The notes under the pieces are model-generated. The model was not told the DNA's origin, did not search any database, and saw nothing but the letters and a program-made list of their open reading frames with translations. The translations under genes were made by a program, and so were the position numbers. A stretch of DNA of 64,000 nucleotides from Chitinophagaceae bacterium (GTDB lineage: Bacteria; Bacteroidota; Bacteroidia; Chitinophagales; Chitinophagaceae), in the NCBI GenBank assembly GCA_016722465.1, contig JADKJC010000002.1, forward strand, positions 634,501 through 698,500, written 5' to 3'. This document shows positions 33,721 to 42,863 of this stretch, one piece after another (the stretch's first letter is position 1; each line of letters opens with the position of its first letter).

Positions 33721-34149
33721 TCAGTCTTCCTGCTTTATTGAAGAAGTATATTGTATGATCGTTTGATAGATATGATCCGGCGAAGCATATTTACTTAAAA
33801 AACCATTCATGCCTGCCCCCTTGATATGCTGCAGCATAGAGGTTTCATCATAACTGGTAAAAGCAATAATGGGAGTGTACTGATTAAAATTTCGGATGGC
33901 ATGTGTAGCTTCTACCCCATCCATTACCGGCATATTGATGGCCATTAACACAATATCAGCCTGCTGTTGTTTTAAACTGTCCACCGCCTGCCGGCCGTTA
34001 CTTACTACCGAAACTTTAAATCCCCTTTGTGCCAACACAATTTTCATTGCCTGTTGCAGCAACAGATTGTCTTCTGCAAGCAGCACATGTAGTTGATGAC
34101 TAGAGGATGCAGTCAGCGTATTATTGCCATCGCCGGGCTGGTTATTCAT
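33721..34149 (-). CDS. Single receiver-domain protein lacking the phospho-acceptor Asp
   Basis: The 142-residue protein is a CheY-like receiver with ~20 extra N-terminal residues. The acidic pocket is present (LLAEDN), as are the Thr/Ser (IAFTSYDE) and Lys (GFLSKYASPD) switch residues. The usual LMDIxMPxMDG reads LMAINMPVMDG, so position 70, normally the phosphorylated Asp, is Ala (codon GCC). It therefore cannot be phosphorylated in the usual way, unless GCC is a base error for GAC. There is no output domain. It is monocistronic, between tRNA-Glu and the divergent phosphatase gene. Confidence 0.85.
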   Translation of the reverse strand: MNNQPGDGNNTLTASSSHQLHVLLAEDNLLLQQAMKIVLAQRGFKVSVVSNGRQAVDSLKQQQADIVLMAINMPVMDGVEATHAIRNFNQYTPIIAFTSYDETSMLQHIKGAGMNGFLSKYASPDHIYQTIIQYTSSIKQED

Positions 34150-34315
34150 GTACAGTTAGTGATTTTGTTTTACAAACATACAAAGTAAGAAAATACAACA
34201 ATCACGATTTTTAAAATGGTGATAAAGGAGTCATTATTGTGGAAGAATAAAACAGGCAGCCCGGTAGTTACGCTATTTAATTTACAAACGGCCATGCCAT
34301 CTGCAACTGGTAATC

Positions 34316-34323
34316 TATCTTTG
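34316..34323 (+). promoter_or_regulatory. -7 box directly before the phosphatase ATG
   Basis: TATCTTTG fits TAnnTTTG exactly and ends four bases before the ATG at 34328, so transcription would start at or near the start codon. No clear -33 TTTG is seen. Confidence 0.5.
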
Positions 34324-34327
34324 CGCC

Positions 34328-34786
34328 ATGAAAATCCTGATGGTGTGCCTGGGAAATATTTGCAGGAGCCCTTTGGCAGAAGGTATTTTACAACAAAAGA
34401 TTGAAAAAGCCGGATTTGACTGGCAGGTAGACAGCGCCGGCACCAATGGTTATCATGTAGGGGAAGGGCCCCATTACCTGTCGCAGAAAGTTGCCTTACG
34501 GAATGGCATTGACATCAGTAAGCAGGTAAGCCGGAAATTTCTGAAAGAAGATTTTGAGCGCTTTGATATCATTTATGCCATGGCAGGTGATGTGGTGAAA
34601 GAAATAGAGCTGATTGCCAGAAATAAATTTGACGCTTCAAAAATGAACCTGTTGCTGAATGAAATTTATCCGGGGCAAAATAGGGATGTACCTGATCCAT
34701 GGTCGGGCCCCGAAGCAGGTTATCATAAAGTATTTGAACTGATAGATAAGGCTTGTGAAGCATTGATTGAAAACCATAAGCCATAA
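34328..34786 (+). CDS. Low-molecular-weight protein-tyrosine phosphatase
   Basis: The 152-residue protein starts MKILMVCLGNICRSPLAEGI. CLGNICRS is the C-x5-R phosphate loop with the catalytic Cys, and DVPDPWSG near residue 120 supplies the general-acid Asp. Length and order match the cytoplasmic low-molecular-weight phosphatase family (YfkJ/Wzb-like), but it is not next to a tyrosine kinase or capsule genes. A TATCTTTG box abuts the start. hisS follows after 51 bases. Confidence 0.93.
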   Translation: MKILMVCLGNICRSPLAEGILQQKIEKAGFDWQVDSAGTNGYHVGEGPHYLSQKVALRNGIDISKQVSRKFLKEDFERFDIIYAMAGDVVKEIELIARNKFDASKMNLLLNEIYPGQNRDVPDPWSGPEAGYHKVFELIDKACEALIENHKP

Positions 34787-34837
34787 ATTGCACTACCACT
34801 GAAACTCCAATATCAACCAATAAACTTTTTATTCATC

Positions 34838-36226
34838 ATGGCAAAACCATCCATTCCGCAGGGTACAAGAGATTTCTCTGCTGATGTTGTACGCAAACGC
34901 AATTACATCTTCTCCACCATCAAGACTGTATTTGAATTATATGGCTTTGAGCCGCTGGAAACTCCAGCCATGGAAAACCTGGAAACATTGATGGGTAAGT
35001 ACGGCGAAGAAGGCGACAAACTGATGTACAAAATTCTTAACAACGGTATCAGCAATCCAAAGAACATAGAAAAATCAAAAGCAGGATTTGAAAAAGTATT
35101 GGAAGGGAAAAGCAGCAGCGATCTTACCGAAAGAGCATTGAAATATGATCTTACCATTCCATTTGCAAGGTATGTGGCAATGAACCATGGCAGGCTAACC
35201 TTTCCGTACAGGCGTTACCAGGTACAACCAGTTTGGCGTGGCGATAATCCGCAAAAAGGCCGCTACCGTGAGTTTACACAATGCGATGCAGATGTGGTGG
35301 GTAGTTACTCGTTGATTAACGAAGTAGAACTTGCTTCTATTTACCATGAGGTATTTACCAAACTGAATTTAACAGGCTACGAAATAAAAGTTAACAGCAG
35401 GAAAATTTTAACGGCGCTTGCCGAAGTAGTTGGGGAGGAAAATAAAGTGGTGGCCATTACAACAGCCATCGACAAACTGGATAAGATAGGTATTGAAAGG
35501 GTGAAAGAAGAACTGAAGGAAAAAGGACTCACCGGCGAACAATTGGAACTCATAGAGGCTTACCTTACCATGAACCATGAGGCAACAGGTACGTTGAGCA
35601 ATGCAGGCAAACTGAAATTTTTAAAAACCTTTTTTGAAAAATCAGCTACCGGGCAAGCAGGAATTAAAGAACTGGAATTTCTGATCTGCCACATTGCGGC
35701 TGATGTGAACATCTCCATTGATGTAACGCTTGCAAGAGGATTGAATTATTATACCGGTATCATCTTTGAAGCCAAAGCTCCTGCCGAAGTAAAAATGGGC
35801 AGCATTGGCGGTGGTGGCCGTTATGATGACCTTACGGGATTGTTTGACGTGCCGGGAATACCCGGCGTTGGTATCAGCTTTGGGGTTGACAGGATCTATG
35901 ATGTAATGACAGAACTAAACCTATTTCCGGAGAATGTACAAAACGGCACCAGGGTACTTTTCTTTAACATGGGGGAAGCTGAAAGCCAATTCGCATTTGG
36001 TATTATGCAGCAATTGAGAAGCGAAGGTATTTCATCTGAATTGTATCATGAGTTTTCAAAGATCAACAAGCAATTCAACTATGCAGAAAAAAAACAGATT
36101 GCTTTTGCAGTGATCATCGGCAGCAAAGAAATAGAACAGAAATATTGCCTGGTGAAAGATCTGAAAACAGGCCTGCAGGAAGTAGTAGTGTTTGATACCC
36201 TGGCAGCTTTCTTTAAAAACAAATAA
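34838..36226 (+). CDS. hisS: Histidyl-tRNA synthetase
   Basis: The 462-residue protein begins IPQGTRDFSADVVRKRNYIF and contains class II motif 2 (RYQVQPVWRGDNPQKGRYRE, FTQCDADVVG), the histidine-binding loop RGLNYYTGIIFEA and motif 3 (GIGGGGRYDD-like SIGGGGRYDDLTG; PGVGISFGVDRIYDV). A C-terminal anticodon-binding domain follows from ~residue 370. It attaches histidine to tRNA-His. Confidence 0.95.
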   Translation: MAKPSIPQGTRDFSADVVRKRNYIFSTIKTVFELYGFEPLETPAMENLETLMGKYGEEGDKLMYKILNNGISNPKNIEKSKAGFEKVLEGKSSSDLTERALKYDLTIPFARYVAMNHGRLTFPYRRYQVQPVWRGDNPQKGRYREFTQCDADVVGSYSLINEVELASIYHEVFTKLNLTGYEIKVNSRKILTALAEVVGEENKVVAITTAIDKLDKIGIERVKEELKEKGLTGEQLELIEAYLTMNHEATGTLSNAGKLKFLKTFFEKSATGQAGIKELEFLICHIAADVNISIDVTLARGLNYYTGIIFEAKAPAEVKMGSIGGGGRYDDLTGLFDVPGIPGVGISFGVDRIYDVMTELNLFPENVQNGTRVLFFNMGEAESQFAFGIMQQLRSEGISSELYHEFSKINKQFNYAEKKQIAFAVIIGSKEIEQKYCLVKDLKTGLQEVVVFDTLAAFFKNK

Positions 36227-36264
36227 AAGTTTATCCATAATTTCAGCATCAAATTAATATCATC

Positions 36265-37974
36265 ATGAAATCAAGCTTTAAGTATTTATCCATTGCCGTT
36301 GCTGCAATGGTTATTGTATCCTGCAAAAACACCAATACACAGGGCAGGTACATTCCTGCCAATGCGGCCATTGCTGTACACATTAACGGAAAATCGCTTT
36401 CAGAAAAACTACCGTGGGCTGAGATCAAAAATAATCCCCTGTTTAAAGATGCTTATGCCGATAGTAATATGACTGCTACGGTGAAAAAGATGTTGGATAA
36501 CCCCGACAATTCGGGCATTGATACCAAAAATGACATGCAGTTCTTTATGCAAAAAGACAGCCTGGGCGGCTATTTGGCGCTTGAAGGCAGCATTAAGGAC
36601 GAAGCGGCATTTAAAGCGTTTGTTACTGAAATGACAGAAAACGGCACTGCCACAGAAAAGGACGGCGTAAATTATATCAGCCGTTTTCCTGCATGTGTTG
36701 GCTGGACAAAAGAGAATTTTGTAGTTGTAATGGATGCTCCCCAACTGGGCGTAATGGATGCCATGTCGAAAAGAATGGGCAACCCTGGAATAGACAGAAC
36801 AGGTAAACCAAGAGATATCAGCGCCACCTGCCATTCCATTTTTGCATTGGATAAAAACAAATCATTGGGCGCCGAAGAAAAATTTTCGAAGCTGCTGAAA
36901 GAGTCCGGCGATGTGCACTTTTGGATGAACTCTGAAGAACTCTATTCAGGCAGTGCTACACCGGCGGCGCTTGCCATGCTCAACCTGGATAAGTTTTATA
37001 AAGGAAGTTTCACCGCAGCCACTTTTAATTTTGACAATGGGAAAATGACAGTAAATACTCACAGCTATGCAGGGGAAGAACTTACAAAACTGTATAAAAA
37101 ATACAGCGGTGGCAAAGTAAATGAAGATATGCTGAAACGTATGCCGGGCAAAGATGTAATGGGTTTGATAGCGCTTAACTTTAAACCCGAAGCACTTCGT
37201 GACTTTTTAAAAATGACCAACCTGGAGGGTTTTATTAATATTGGCGCCGCTTCGCTTGGTTTTACACTGGATGATTTTATCAAAGCCAATAAAGGAGATA
37301 TCATGATCGGCCTTTCTGATCTTAAGCTTGTTGCTGATACTTCTACAGCGCCTGCCACAGATATTGAAACCCCGGCGCCACCAATGCCAAAGCCTGAATT
37401 CAATTTTATTTTTGCTGCATCTGTTGGTGATAAAGATGCATTTAATAAACTGATCGCAACAGGCAAAAAAGCAGCCGGCACATTTGTGAACAATGGCGCA
37501 TTACCGCTTGCTTACAATAACAATGGCAGCTATTTTGCCCTGGCCAATTCCCAGGAGAATGCAGATAAATACATGGCGGGTGCCGGCAGCAATACAGATT
37601 TGATCAGCAAGATCAGCGGCGAACCGATGGCGATGTATTTCAACCTGCAGTCGCTCATTAAAGTTTTTGGTTCGGTAGCAACAAAAGATTCTTCCGCCAA
37701 AATGCTATACGATGCCTCATTGAAATTGTGGGACAATGTGCTGATGAAAGGCGGCAACTTTAGCGATGGTGCCTCTACTGCAACAATAGAAATAAACCTG
37801 GTGGATAAAAGCACCAACAGTTTAAAACAACTCAACCAGTATATTTTCACCATCAGCGAAATGGCGAAGGAAAAACAAAGAAAGCAGAAGGAGGATATGA
37901 TGGCACTGGAAGATGCCATGAATGGCGGTGGCATGAAAGATGCTGCCCCGGCGGAAGAAGTAAAAGAAAAATAA
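36265..37974 (+). CDS. DUF4836-family lipoprotein
   Basis: The 569-residue protein has a lipoprotein signal (SIAVAAMVIVSCKN, lipidated Cys20) and the DUF4836 opening GRYIPANAAIAVHINGKSLS, followed by WAEIKNNPLFKDAYADS. Internal repeats with similar helical segments continue to residue ~530. The tail is Lys/Glu/Met-rich (KEKQRKQKEDMMALEDAMNG). It is presumably anchored in the outer membrane. The function of DUF4836 is not known. A terminator follows. Confidence 0.8.
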   Translation: MKSSFKYLSIAVAAMVIVSCKNTNTQGRYIPANAAIAVHINGKSLSEKLPWAEIKNNPLFKDAYADSNMTATVKKMLDNPDNSGIDTKNDMQFFMQKDSLGGYLALEGSIKDEAAFKAFVTEMTENGTATEKDGVNYISRFPACVGWTKENFVVVMDAPQLGVMDAMSKRMGNPGIDRTGKPRDISATCHSIFALDKNKSLGAEEKFSKLLKESGDVHFWMNSEELYSGSATPAALAMLNLDKFYKGSFTAATFNFDNGKMTVNTHSYAGEELTKLYKKYSGGKVNEDMLKRMPGKDVMGLIALNFKPEALRDFLKMTNLEGFINIGAASLGFTLDDFIKANKGDIMIGLSDLKLVADTSTAPATDIETPAPPMPKPEFNFIFAASVGDKDAFNKLIATGKKAAGTFVNNGALPLAYNNNGSYFALANSQENADKYMAGAGSNTDLISKISGEPMAMYFNLQSLIKVFGSVATKDSSAKMLYDASLKLWDNVLMKGGNFSDGASTATIEINLVDKSTNSLKQLNQYIFTISEMAKEKQRKQKEDMMALEDAMNGGGMKDAAPAEEVKEK

Positions 37975-37990
37975 ACGAGAGCAATGATAA

Positions 37991-38020
37991 ACTGCCAATT
38001 CTATCAAACGGATTGGCAGT
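37991..38020 (+). terminator. Terminator after the DUF4836 gene
   Basis: ACTGCCAAT, loop, ATTGGCAGT, then seven T. It also shows that the in-frame TTG at 38013 cannot be the start of the next gene. Confidence 0.88.
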
Positions 38021-38037
38021 TTTTTTAATAGCCACAT

Positions 38038-38678
38038 ATGAATATCACCTTACAAAAAATATTGCCCTCTTTTTCAACCAGGAACAACAAACAATTTCTG
38101 ATGTATGGAAACAGGATGTTATATTTAATAAAGCGGAGCAGGTACATATTGTAGCACCAAGCGGCAGCGGCAAAACTTCTCTTATACATTTTTTGTACGG
38201 GCTCCGGAAAGACTATGAAGGAAGCATCCTGTATAATAACAACAACATTAAAGATTTTGATGCTGAAAAATTTGCTCAGTGGCGGCAACAGCATATCAGC
38301 ATTGTTTTTCAGGACCTGCGGTTATTTACCGAACAAACAGTACTGCAGAATTTAGAAGTGAAGAGGGTGTTGGCACCTTACCACACTGAAAGTAAGATAA
38401 CAGACATGGCGAAGCGGCTGGGCATTGAAAGCAAGTTGGGCAAACTTTGTAAAACCTGCAGTTATGGCGAACAGCAACGCATTGCCATCATCAGGAGTTT
38501 ATTACAACCATTTGACTTTTTATTGCTGGATGAGCCGTTCAGTCATCTGGATGAAGCCAACCGCATGAAAGCGATGGAACTGATGAATGAAGAAGCTGCT
38601 GCAAGAAATGCATCCATCATTTTAGCAGATCTGAAGCAGATAGATTATTTTAAAGCAGACAGGGTGTTGGTTGTGTAG
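38038..38678 (+). CDS. ABC transporter ATP-binding protein (frameshifted near start)
   Basis: The core shows Walker A (VAPSGSGKTSLIHFL), Q-loop (ISIVFQDLRLF), the signature CSYGEQQRIAIIRSL and Walker B (FDFLLLDEPFSHLDEA). The ATG at 38038 gives MNITLQKILPSF, but the T run at 38070-38074 is one base short. With one T more it reads on into FNQEQQTISDVWKQ for 213 residues. Without the correction the only in-frame start is a TTG inside the preceding terminator. It belongs to the MacB/LolD/FtsE-like class and drives the permease encoded 97 bases downstream. Confidence 0.85.
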
Positions 38679-38689
38679 TGCTGAATTTA

Positions 38690-38775
38690 TATTGCACAAG
38701 TGTTTTATTGTTGCATTGTTAAATTGTTTTATTAAATTTTACCAACCTTCAACTATTAAACTTTTAAACAAATCA
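38690..38775. repeat. AT-rich intergenic repeat, copy 2
   Basis: ATTGTTGCATTGTTAAA here is the exact reverse complement of a 17-base string in the 32092-32215 repeat, and further TTAAATTGTTTTATTAAA-type units follow. It lies between the ATPase and permease genes. Confidence 0.5.
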
Positions 38776-39966
38776 ATGCCTGTATCATACAAACACATCG
38801 CTCCATTTTTTTCAGCAGGGCAAAACCGTGTGTCACGCTGGTTTAGTTATATTGGTTTGGGAGTAGGTGTATTGTTGTTATTATGTTCCATACAGATGTA
38901 CATCAACATCAACCATCTGCTGAAAGACAGGAATCCCAAAACAGATGGCTTTGATTATATCTCCGTTACCAAGATCATTACCAATGAGAACATGGCAGAA
39001 GACCACAGTTTTAGCGAAGCAGAGATCAAAGAATTGAAAGGCCAGTCTTTTATATCAGATGCAACTCCATTGATGGCGAATAAATTTTTGGTAAAAGCCA
39101 CCGGTGGCAGTGCACTTCCATTCACAACTGATCTTTTCCTGGAATCTATCGACAACAGTTTTATTGATACTATCCCAGCTGATTTTACCTGGCGGGAAGG
39201 ACAGGATGTGCTGCCCGTAATAATGGCATCTGATTATTTAGAATTGTACAACACCGTATTTGCGCCCAGTAAGGATCTGCCACAATTCTCTGCCAAAAGT
39301 ATTTCCGCAGTAATGGTGCAAATAGAATGTTATGCTGCCAATGGCGAAGTTTATATATTTAAAGGCCATGTGGTGGGCCTCAGCGACCGGATCAATTCCG
39401 TACTGGTGCCACCCAATTTTTTAGACTGGGCCAACAAAAAATTTGGCAACAGCAAAAAGCTTAACCCTGCCCGTATTTTTATCAAAACAAAAGATGCCAA
39501 CAGCCCGGAGTTATTGAGTTTTCTGCAACAAAAAAATTACAGTATCAATAAAGACAAATCAAAATTCGGGAGAATCAAGCAGGTACTGCAAGCCATTGTA
39601 AGTGGATTGAGTGGCTTTGGAATCCTCGTTATTTTACTGGCGATGATGCTGTTCTCCTTTTACTTACAATTAATGATTGCCAGGAGTAAAGACAATCTTC
39701 AGTTACTGCTTACATTAGGCTATTCACCCAAATGGTTAAGCAGAACGGTTGCCAAAAGATGGGTGCCTGTATATACTATCATTGTATTATCGGCATTAGC
39801 TGCAACCATGCTGTTTCAATATTATTTTCAGCATTTTGCCATGAAGGGAAGAGAAGAGTTATCTATGATTATTCACTGGTCGGTAGCAGTTGTGGCAATG
39901 TTGCTGCTGGCATTGTCAATCCTGATCAATTACAAAATGGTGAGTAAGCTGGTTCACAAATTATAA
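38776..39966 (+). CDS. FtsX/MacB-like ABC transporter permease
   Basis: The 396-residue protein has an N-terminal membrane helix (FSYIGLGVGVLLLLCSIQMY), a ~250-residue extracytoplasmic domain, and three C-terminal helices (GFGILVILLAMMLFSFYLQL, VYTIIVLSALAATMLFQYY, VAVVAMLLLALSILINYKM) with the cytoplasmic LLLTLGYSPKWLSRTVAKRW loop. This is the FtsX topology. The start at MPVSYKHIAPFFSAG is chosen, and 35 upstream residues lie in the intergenic repeat. It pairs with the ATPase upstream. The substrate is unknown. Confidence 0.75.
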   Translation: MPVSYKHIAPFFSAGQNRVSRWFSYIGLGVGVLLLLCSIQMYININHLLKDRNPKTDGFDYISVTKIITNENMAEDHSFSEAEIKELKGQSFISDATPLMANKFLVKATGGSALPFTTDLFLESIDNSFIDTIPADFTWREGQDVLPVIMASDYLELYNTVFAPSKDLPQFSAKSISAVMVQIECYAANGEVYIFKGHVVGLSDRINSVLVPPNFLDWANKKFGNSKKLNPARIFIKTKDANSPELLSFLQQKNYSINKDKSKFGRIKQVLQAIVSGLSGFGILVILLAMMLFSFYLQLMIARSKDNLQLLLTLGYSPKWLSRTVAKRWVPVYTIIVLSALAATMLFQYYFQHFAMKGREELSMIIHWSVAVVAMLLLALSILINYKMVSKLVHKL

Positions 39967-41154
39967 ACCTTCATAAACTACCGCTGCTCCCTGCCCTACT
40001 CCCACACACATGGTAGCCAACGCATATTTGCCTTTGCGTTTTTTTAATTCATGCAATAAGGTGGTGGAAATTCTAACTCCACTGCAACCAAGGGGATGGC
40101 CGATGGCAATAGCACCGCCATTTACATTTACCTTCTCCAGGTCCAAACCCAGGTCATGAATACAGGCAATGGACTGCGATGCAAATGCTTCATTCAGTTC
40201 CACAAGGTCGAGGTCTGCAACTGATAAACCTGCTCTTTGCAATGCTTTTGTAACAGCAGGTACAGGCCCAATTCCCATAACAGCAGGGTCAACACCTGCA
40301 ACAGCCATGCTTACAATTTTCGCCATTGGTTTTAAACCGTATTTTTTAACGGCTGTTTCACTGGCCAGCAACATGGCTGCAGCGCCGTCATTGATGCCAC
40401 TGCTGTTACCTGCGGTTACCGTTCCGTCTTTAATAAATGCTGGTTTTAACTGGGCCAGTTTTTCAAGTGTGGTTGTTCTTGGATGCTCATCTTTATCAAC
40501 ATCAAAAATATCCTTACCTACCTGCACTCTTACCGGCAGTATCTCATCAGCAAATTTATTGTCTGCATACGCTGTTGCATATTTATTTTGGCTGGCCAAT
40601 GCAAACTCATCCTGCGCATGACGGCTGATATTCCATTGCCTTGCCACATTTTCTGCTGTCTCCCCCATAGTGTAGGGATAATAAATTTCAGAAAGAGCCT
40701 TATTAACAAAGCGCCAACCCATGGTGGTGTCAAAAACTTGTGCATCTCTTGAAAATGCAGCTCCTGCTTTTGGCATTACAAATGGTGCCCTTGTCATACT
40801 CTCTACACCACAGGCGATGAACAGTTCCCCGTCGCCACACATAATGGCTCTTGCCGAATCCATAATAGCCTGCAGGCCGGAAGCACAAAGGCGGTTTACC
40901 GTATTACCACTAACTGTAGTGGGTAGCCCGGCAATCAATGCAGCCATTCTTGCCACATTACGGTTATCTTCGCCACTTTGGTTGGCAGCACCTGCAATCA
41001 CATCTTCAATAGCATTTACATCAATGGATGCATTCCTGTTTACCAGGGTTTTAATCACCATGGCCAGCAGGTCATCCGGCCTGATCGTACTAAGAGCACC
41101 GCCATACTTTCCAATAGGGGTTCGTAAGGCATCAATTACATAAACTGTTTGCAT
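39961..41154 (-). CDS. Acetyl-CoA C-acyltransferase (thiolase)
   Basis: The 397-residue protein is a full-length thiolase: [13 protein letters not shown] holds the nucleophilic Cys, [16 protein letters not shown] the His, and [17 protein letters not shown] the second Cys. [13 protein letters not shown] is the conserved NEAF motif. It may cleave 3-oxoacyl-CoA in fatty acid or aromatic degradation, or condense acetyl-CoA. The closest impression is the PcaF/FadA-type group, but no pathway genes are nearby to decide. It overlaps the permease end by six bases, tail to tail. Confidence 0.93.
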   Translation of the reverse strand: MQTVYVIDALRTPIGKYGGALSTIRPDDLLAMVIKTLVNRNASIDVNAIEDVIAGAANQSGEDNRNVARMAALIAGLPTTVSGNTVNRLCASGLQAIMDSARAIMCGDGELFIACGVESMTRAPFVMPKAGAAFSRDAQVFDTTMGWRFVNKALSEIYYPYTMGETAENVARQWNISRHAQDEFALASQNKYATAYADNKFADEILPVRVQVGKDIFDVDKDEHPRTTTLEKLAQLKPAFIKDGTVTAGNSSGINDGAAAMLLASETAVKKYGLKPMAKIVSMAVAGVDPAVMGIGPVPAVTKALQRAGLSVADLDLVELNEAFASQSIACIHDLGLDLEKVNVNGGAIAIGHPLGCSGVRISTTLLHELKKRKGKYALATMCVGVGQGAAVVYEGL

Positions 41155-41343
41155 AAATTATTTTTAGTTCCCCCGAGGGAGCCTATTCGAAATTAAACAA
41201 CGAAAGGTAAGCCGGCTTTGTTTGCCCGGTTATTCAACAAAAACCATCATAAGAAGGAAAACAATATTGGACAGTCAATTTTTGACAGGGTTTGGTATCT
41301 CCAATAAAGCAATCGTATGGCAAAGAAAGTAAAAAGCCTTTAA

Positions 41344-42690
41344 TTACTTCATTTCTGCAAGACCCGCTTTTATTGATAGTAATTCACTATTCAGTAGCAT
41401 TATGCCGGAGGCTTTATCCTGGTAATGCAGCAATAACCCCAGCACCAGTGATACGGCTGCCAAATAACCAAATGCGGACGGGTAAAACCGGCTGCTGAAT
41501 ACGGAAAGCCCCATCAGCAATACCCATCCTGTAATAAGAACTTTTGCATAAATACCAGGGCCGTTCAATTTTATCACTGCAGCCAACCCTGCCAGAACTG
41601 TTATGGCCAGCACAGCATATTTGATTTTACCAAATGAGCCCGATCGGTAGCCATACATATTGGCACCAAAATAAATAGAAATCAGCAGGCAGCAAATGGC
41701 AAGTAAAAGGTAAACTTTCCTTTGCTGTTGTTGCTGATGAAATTTGAAATAGAGATATATACCGGCTGCAAAACCCAGAAATGCAGTGGCAGCTGGCGGC
41801 CAGTTATGGGGAATACCATTGTCATCCCTGGAAAAATTCCAGGCATTCAGGTGTATGATCAGCATTGCACTACCCAGTATGAATGCAAACCCGGTTAAAT
41901 ACAGGATGAAATTTTTATGCAAACCAGATTCAAGCTGGAGTGTTTTTATTTTTAAAAGACCAGTGCCCGGTGCTGCAGCAATGGCATATGTTGCAAATGA
42001 ATACAAAAAGCAAAAAGAAGCAAATATCTCCGAGCCTTCTTCCAGCAGCAGGAAAAAAACCGGTCTGCGCCAGGTAGATGGGTCAACTGAACTCCGCCAG
42101 GTATGTATCTCAAATTTTTCCTGGAAGGGGTTACTGATAAAAAGCAACACCCCCAGGATGGTGAGTACAAAAGCCAGCTTGTTACCTTTGAACTTCATCA
42201 CAAAAAAAGTGATCATAAAAATTGCTACGGCCAGAATCAAGGCATAAAAAAAATACCAGCCTGCACCTTTGCTGCCTCCGCCTGCTTTTTTAAACGCAGC
42301 GGTTTCACCAATCATTTCATGAAAAGAACCCATCTCATCAAATGACAACATGATGAATATGCCGGCAATTACCAGCCAGCCGAAATTTAATATCCTGCCC
42401 CTGGCGTTATCAGTACGCTGCATATCTGCCCAAAAACAGGTAGCCGCAGTAATACCCGATATAAAAAAAAGAATGGAAGAATACCAGGAGGCCACCACAT
42501 TTTCTTTGGCGAAATTGAATTGTGAAAGCAATATTTGCATTGCTTTTTTTTCTGGCATGATGATCCTGCTATGGTGCAGCCAGGTTCCAAAAAGGAATAA
42601 AATATTAATTACTACCACCCATTTAAGGGCAGTATGGATTTTACTTACCGGAATATGAAGGCCAAATTTCAATTGTTGGTTATCGGTCAT
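41344..42690 (-). CDS. Polytopic membrane protein of unknown function
   Basis: The 448-residue protein has about eleven membrane helices (for example WVVVINILFLFGTWLHHS, GWLVIAGIFIMLSFDEMGSF, LAVAIFMITFFVMKFKG). Acid and histidine residues cluster at helix ends: SFDEMGSFHEMIGE near residue 120 and LLLEEGSEIFASF near 225, which could form a polar or metal site within the membrane. No named family is recognised. A hairpin with a T-rich 3' side lies in its leader at 42730-42750. Confidence 0.6.
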   Translation of the reverse strand: MTDNQQLKFGLHIPVSKIHTALKWVVVINILFLFGTWLHHSRIIMPEKKAMQILLSQFNFAKENVVASWYSSILFFISGITAATCFWADMQRTDNARGRILNFGWLVIAGIFIMLSFDEMGSFHEMIGETAAFKKAGGGSKGAGWYFFYALILAVAIFMITFFVMKFKGNKLAFVLTILGVLLFISNPFQEKFEIHTWRSSVDPSTWRRPVFFLLLEEGSEIFASFCFLYSFATYAIAAAPGTGLLKIKTLQLESGLHKNFILYLTGFAFILGSAMLIIHLNAWNFSRDDNGIPHNWPPAATAFLGFAAGIYLYFKFHQQQQQRKVYLLLAICCLLISIYFGANMYGYRSGSFGKIKYAVLAITVLAGLAAVIKLNGPGIYAKVLITGWVLLMGLSVFSSRFYPSAFGYLAAVSLVLGLLLHYQDKASGIMLLNSELLSIKAGLAEMK

Positions 42691-42729
42691 ACAGGGAATT
42701 GTTTAGCTGAAAATACAAAATAAAATAAA

Positions 42730-42750
42730 CTGCCTGCAAAAACAGGCAGC
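42730..42750. promoter_or_regulatory. Hairpin between divergent genes
   Basis: CTGCCTG and CAGGCAG form a perfect seven-pair stem. On the minus strand it is followed by TTTATTTTATTTTG, on the plus strand by ATTTTT. It sits in the leader of the membrane protein gene, where a terminator would act as an attenuator. Confidence 0.5.
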
Positions 42751-42851
42751 ATTTTTACCAGCTAACGAAATTAGGAGGTCTTTATTTTACAATAATTGCC
42801 GGCCCGTTATTAAAGAACACCCTGGTATATACACATGGGAGTTGTGTTTTG

Positions 42852-42859
42852 TATCTTTG
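42852..42859 (+). promoter_or_regulatory. -7 box directly before the rlmN ATG
   Basis: TATCTTTG matches TAnnTTTG and ends four bases before the ATG at 42864, the same layout as at 34316. The -33 element is not clear. Confidence 0.5.
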
Positions 42860-42863
42860 CCGC

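Noticed and set aside
38671..38775. Extra 35 residues in front of the FtsX-like permease
   Set aside because: The segment lies in an AT-rich intergenic repeat, and the membrane topology starts properly at MPVSYKHIAPFF.
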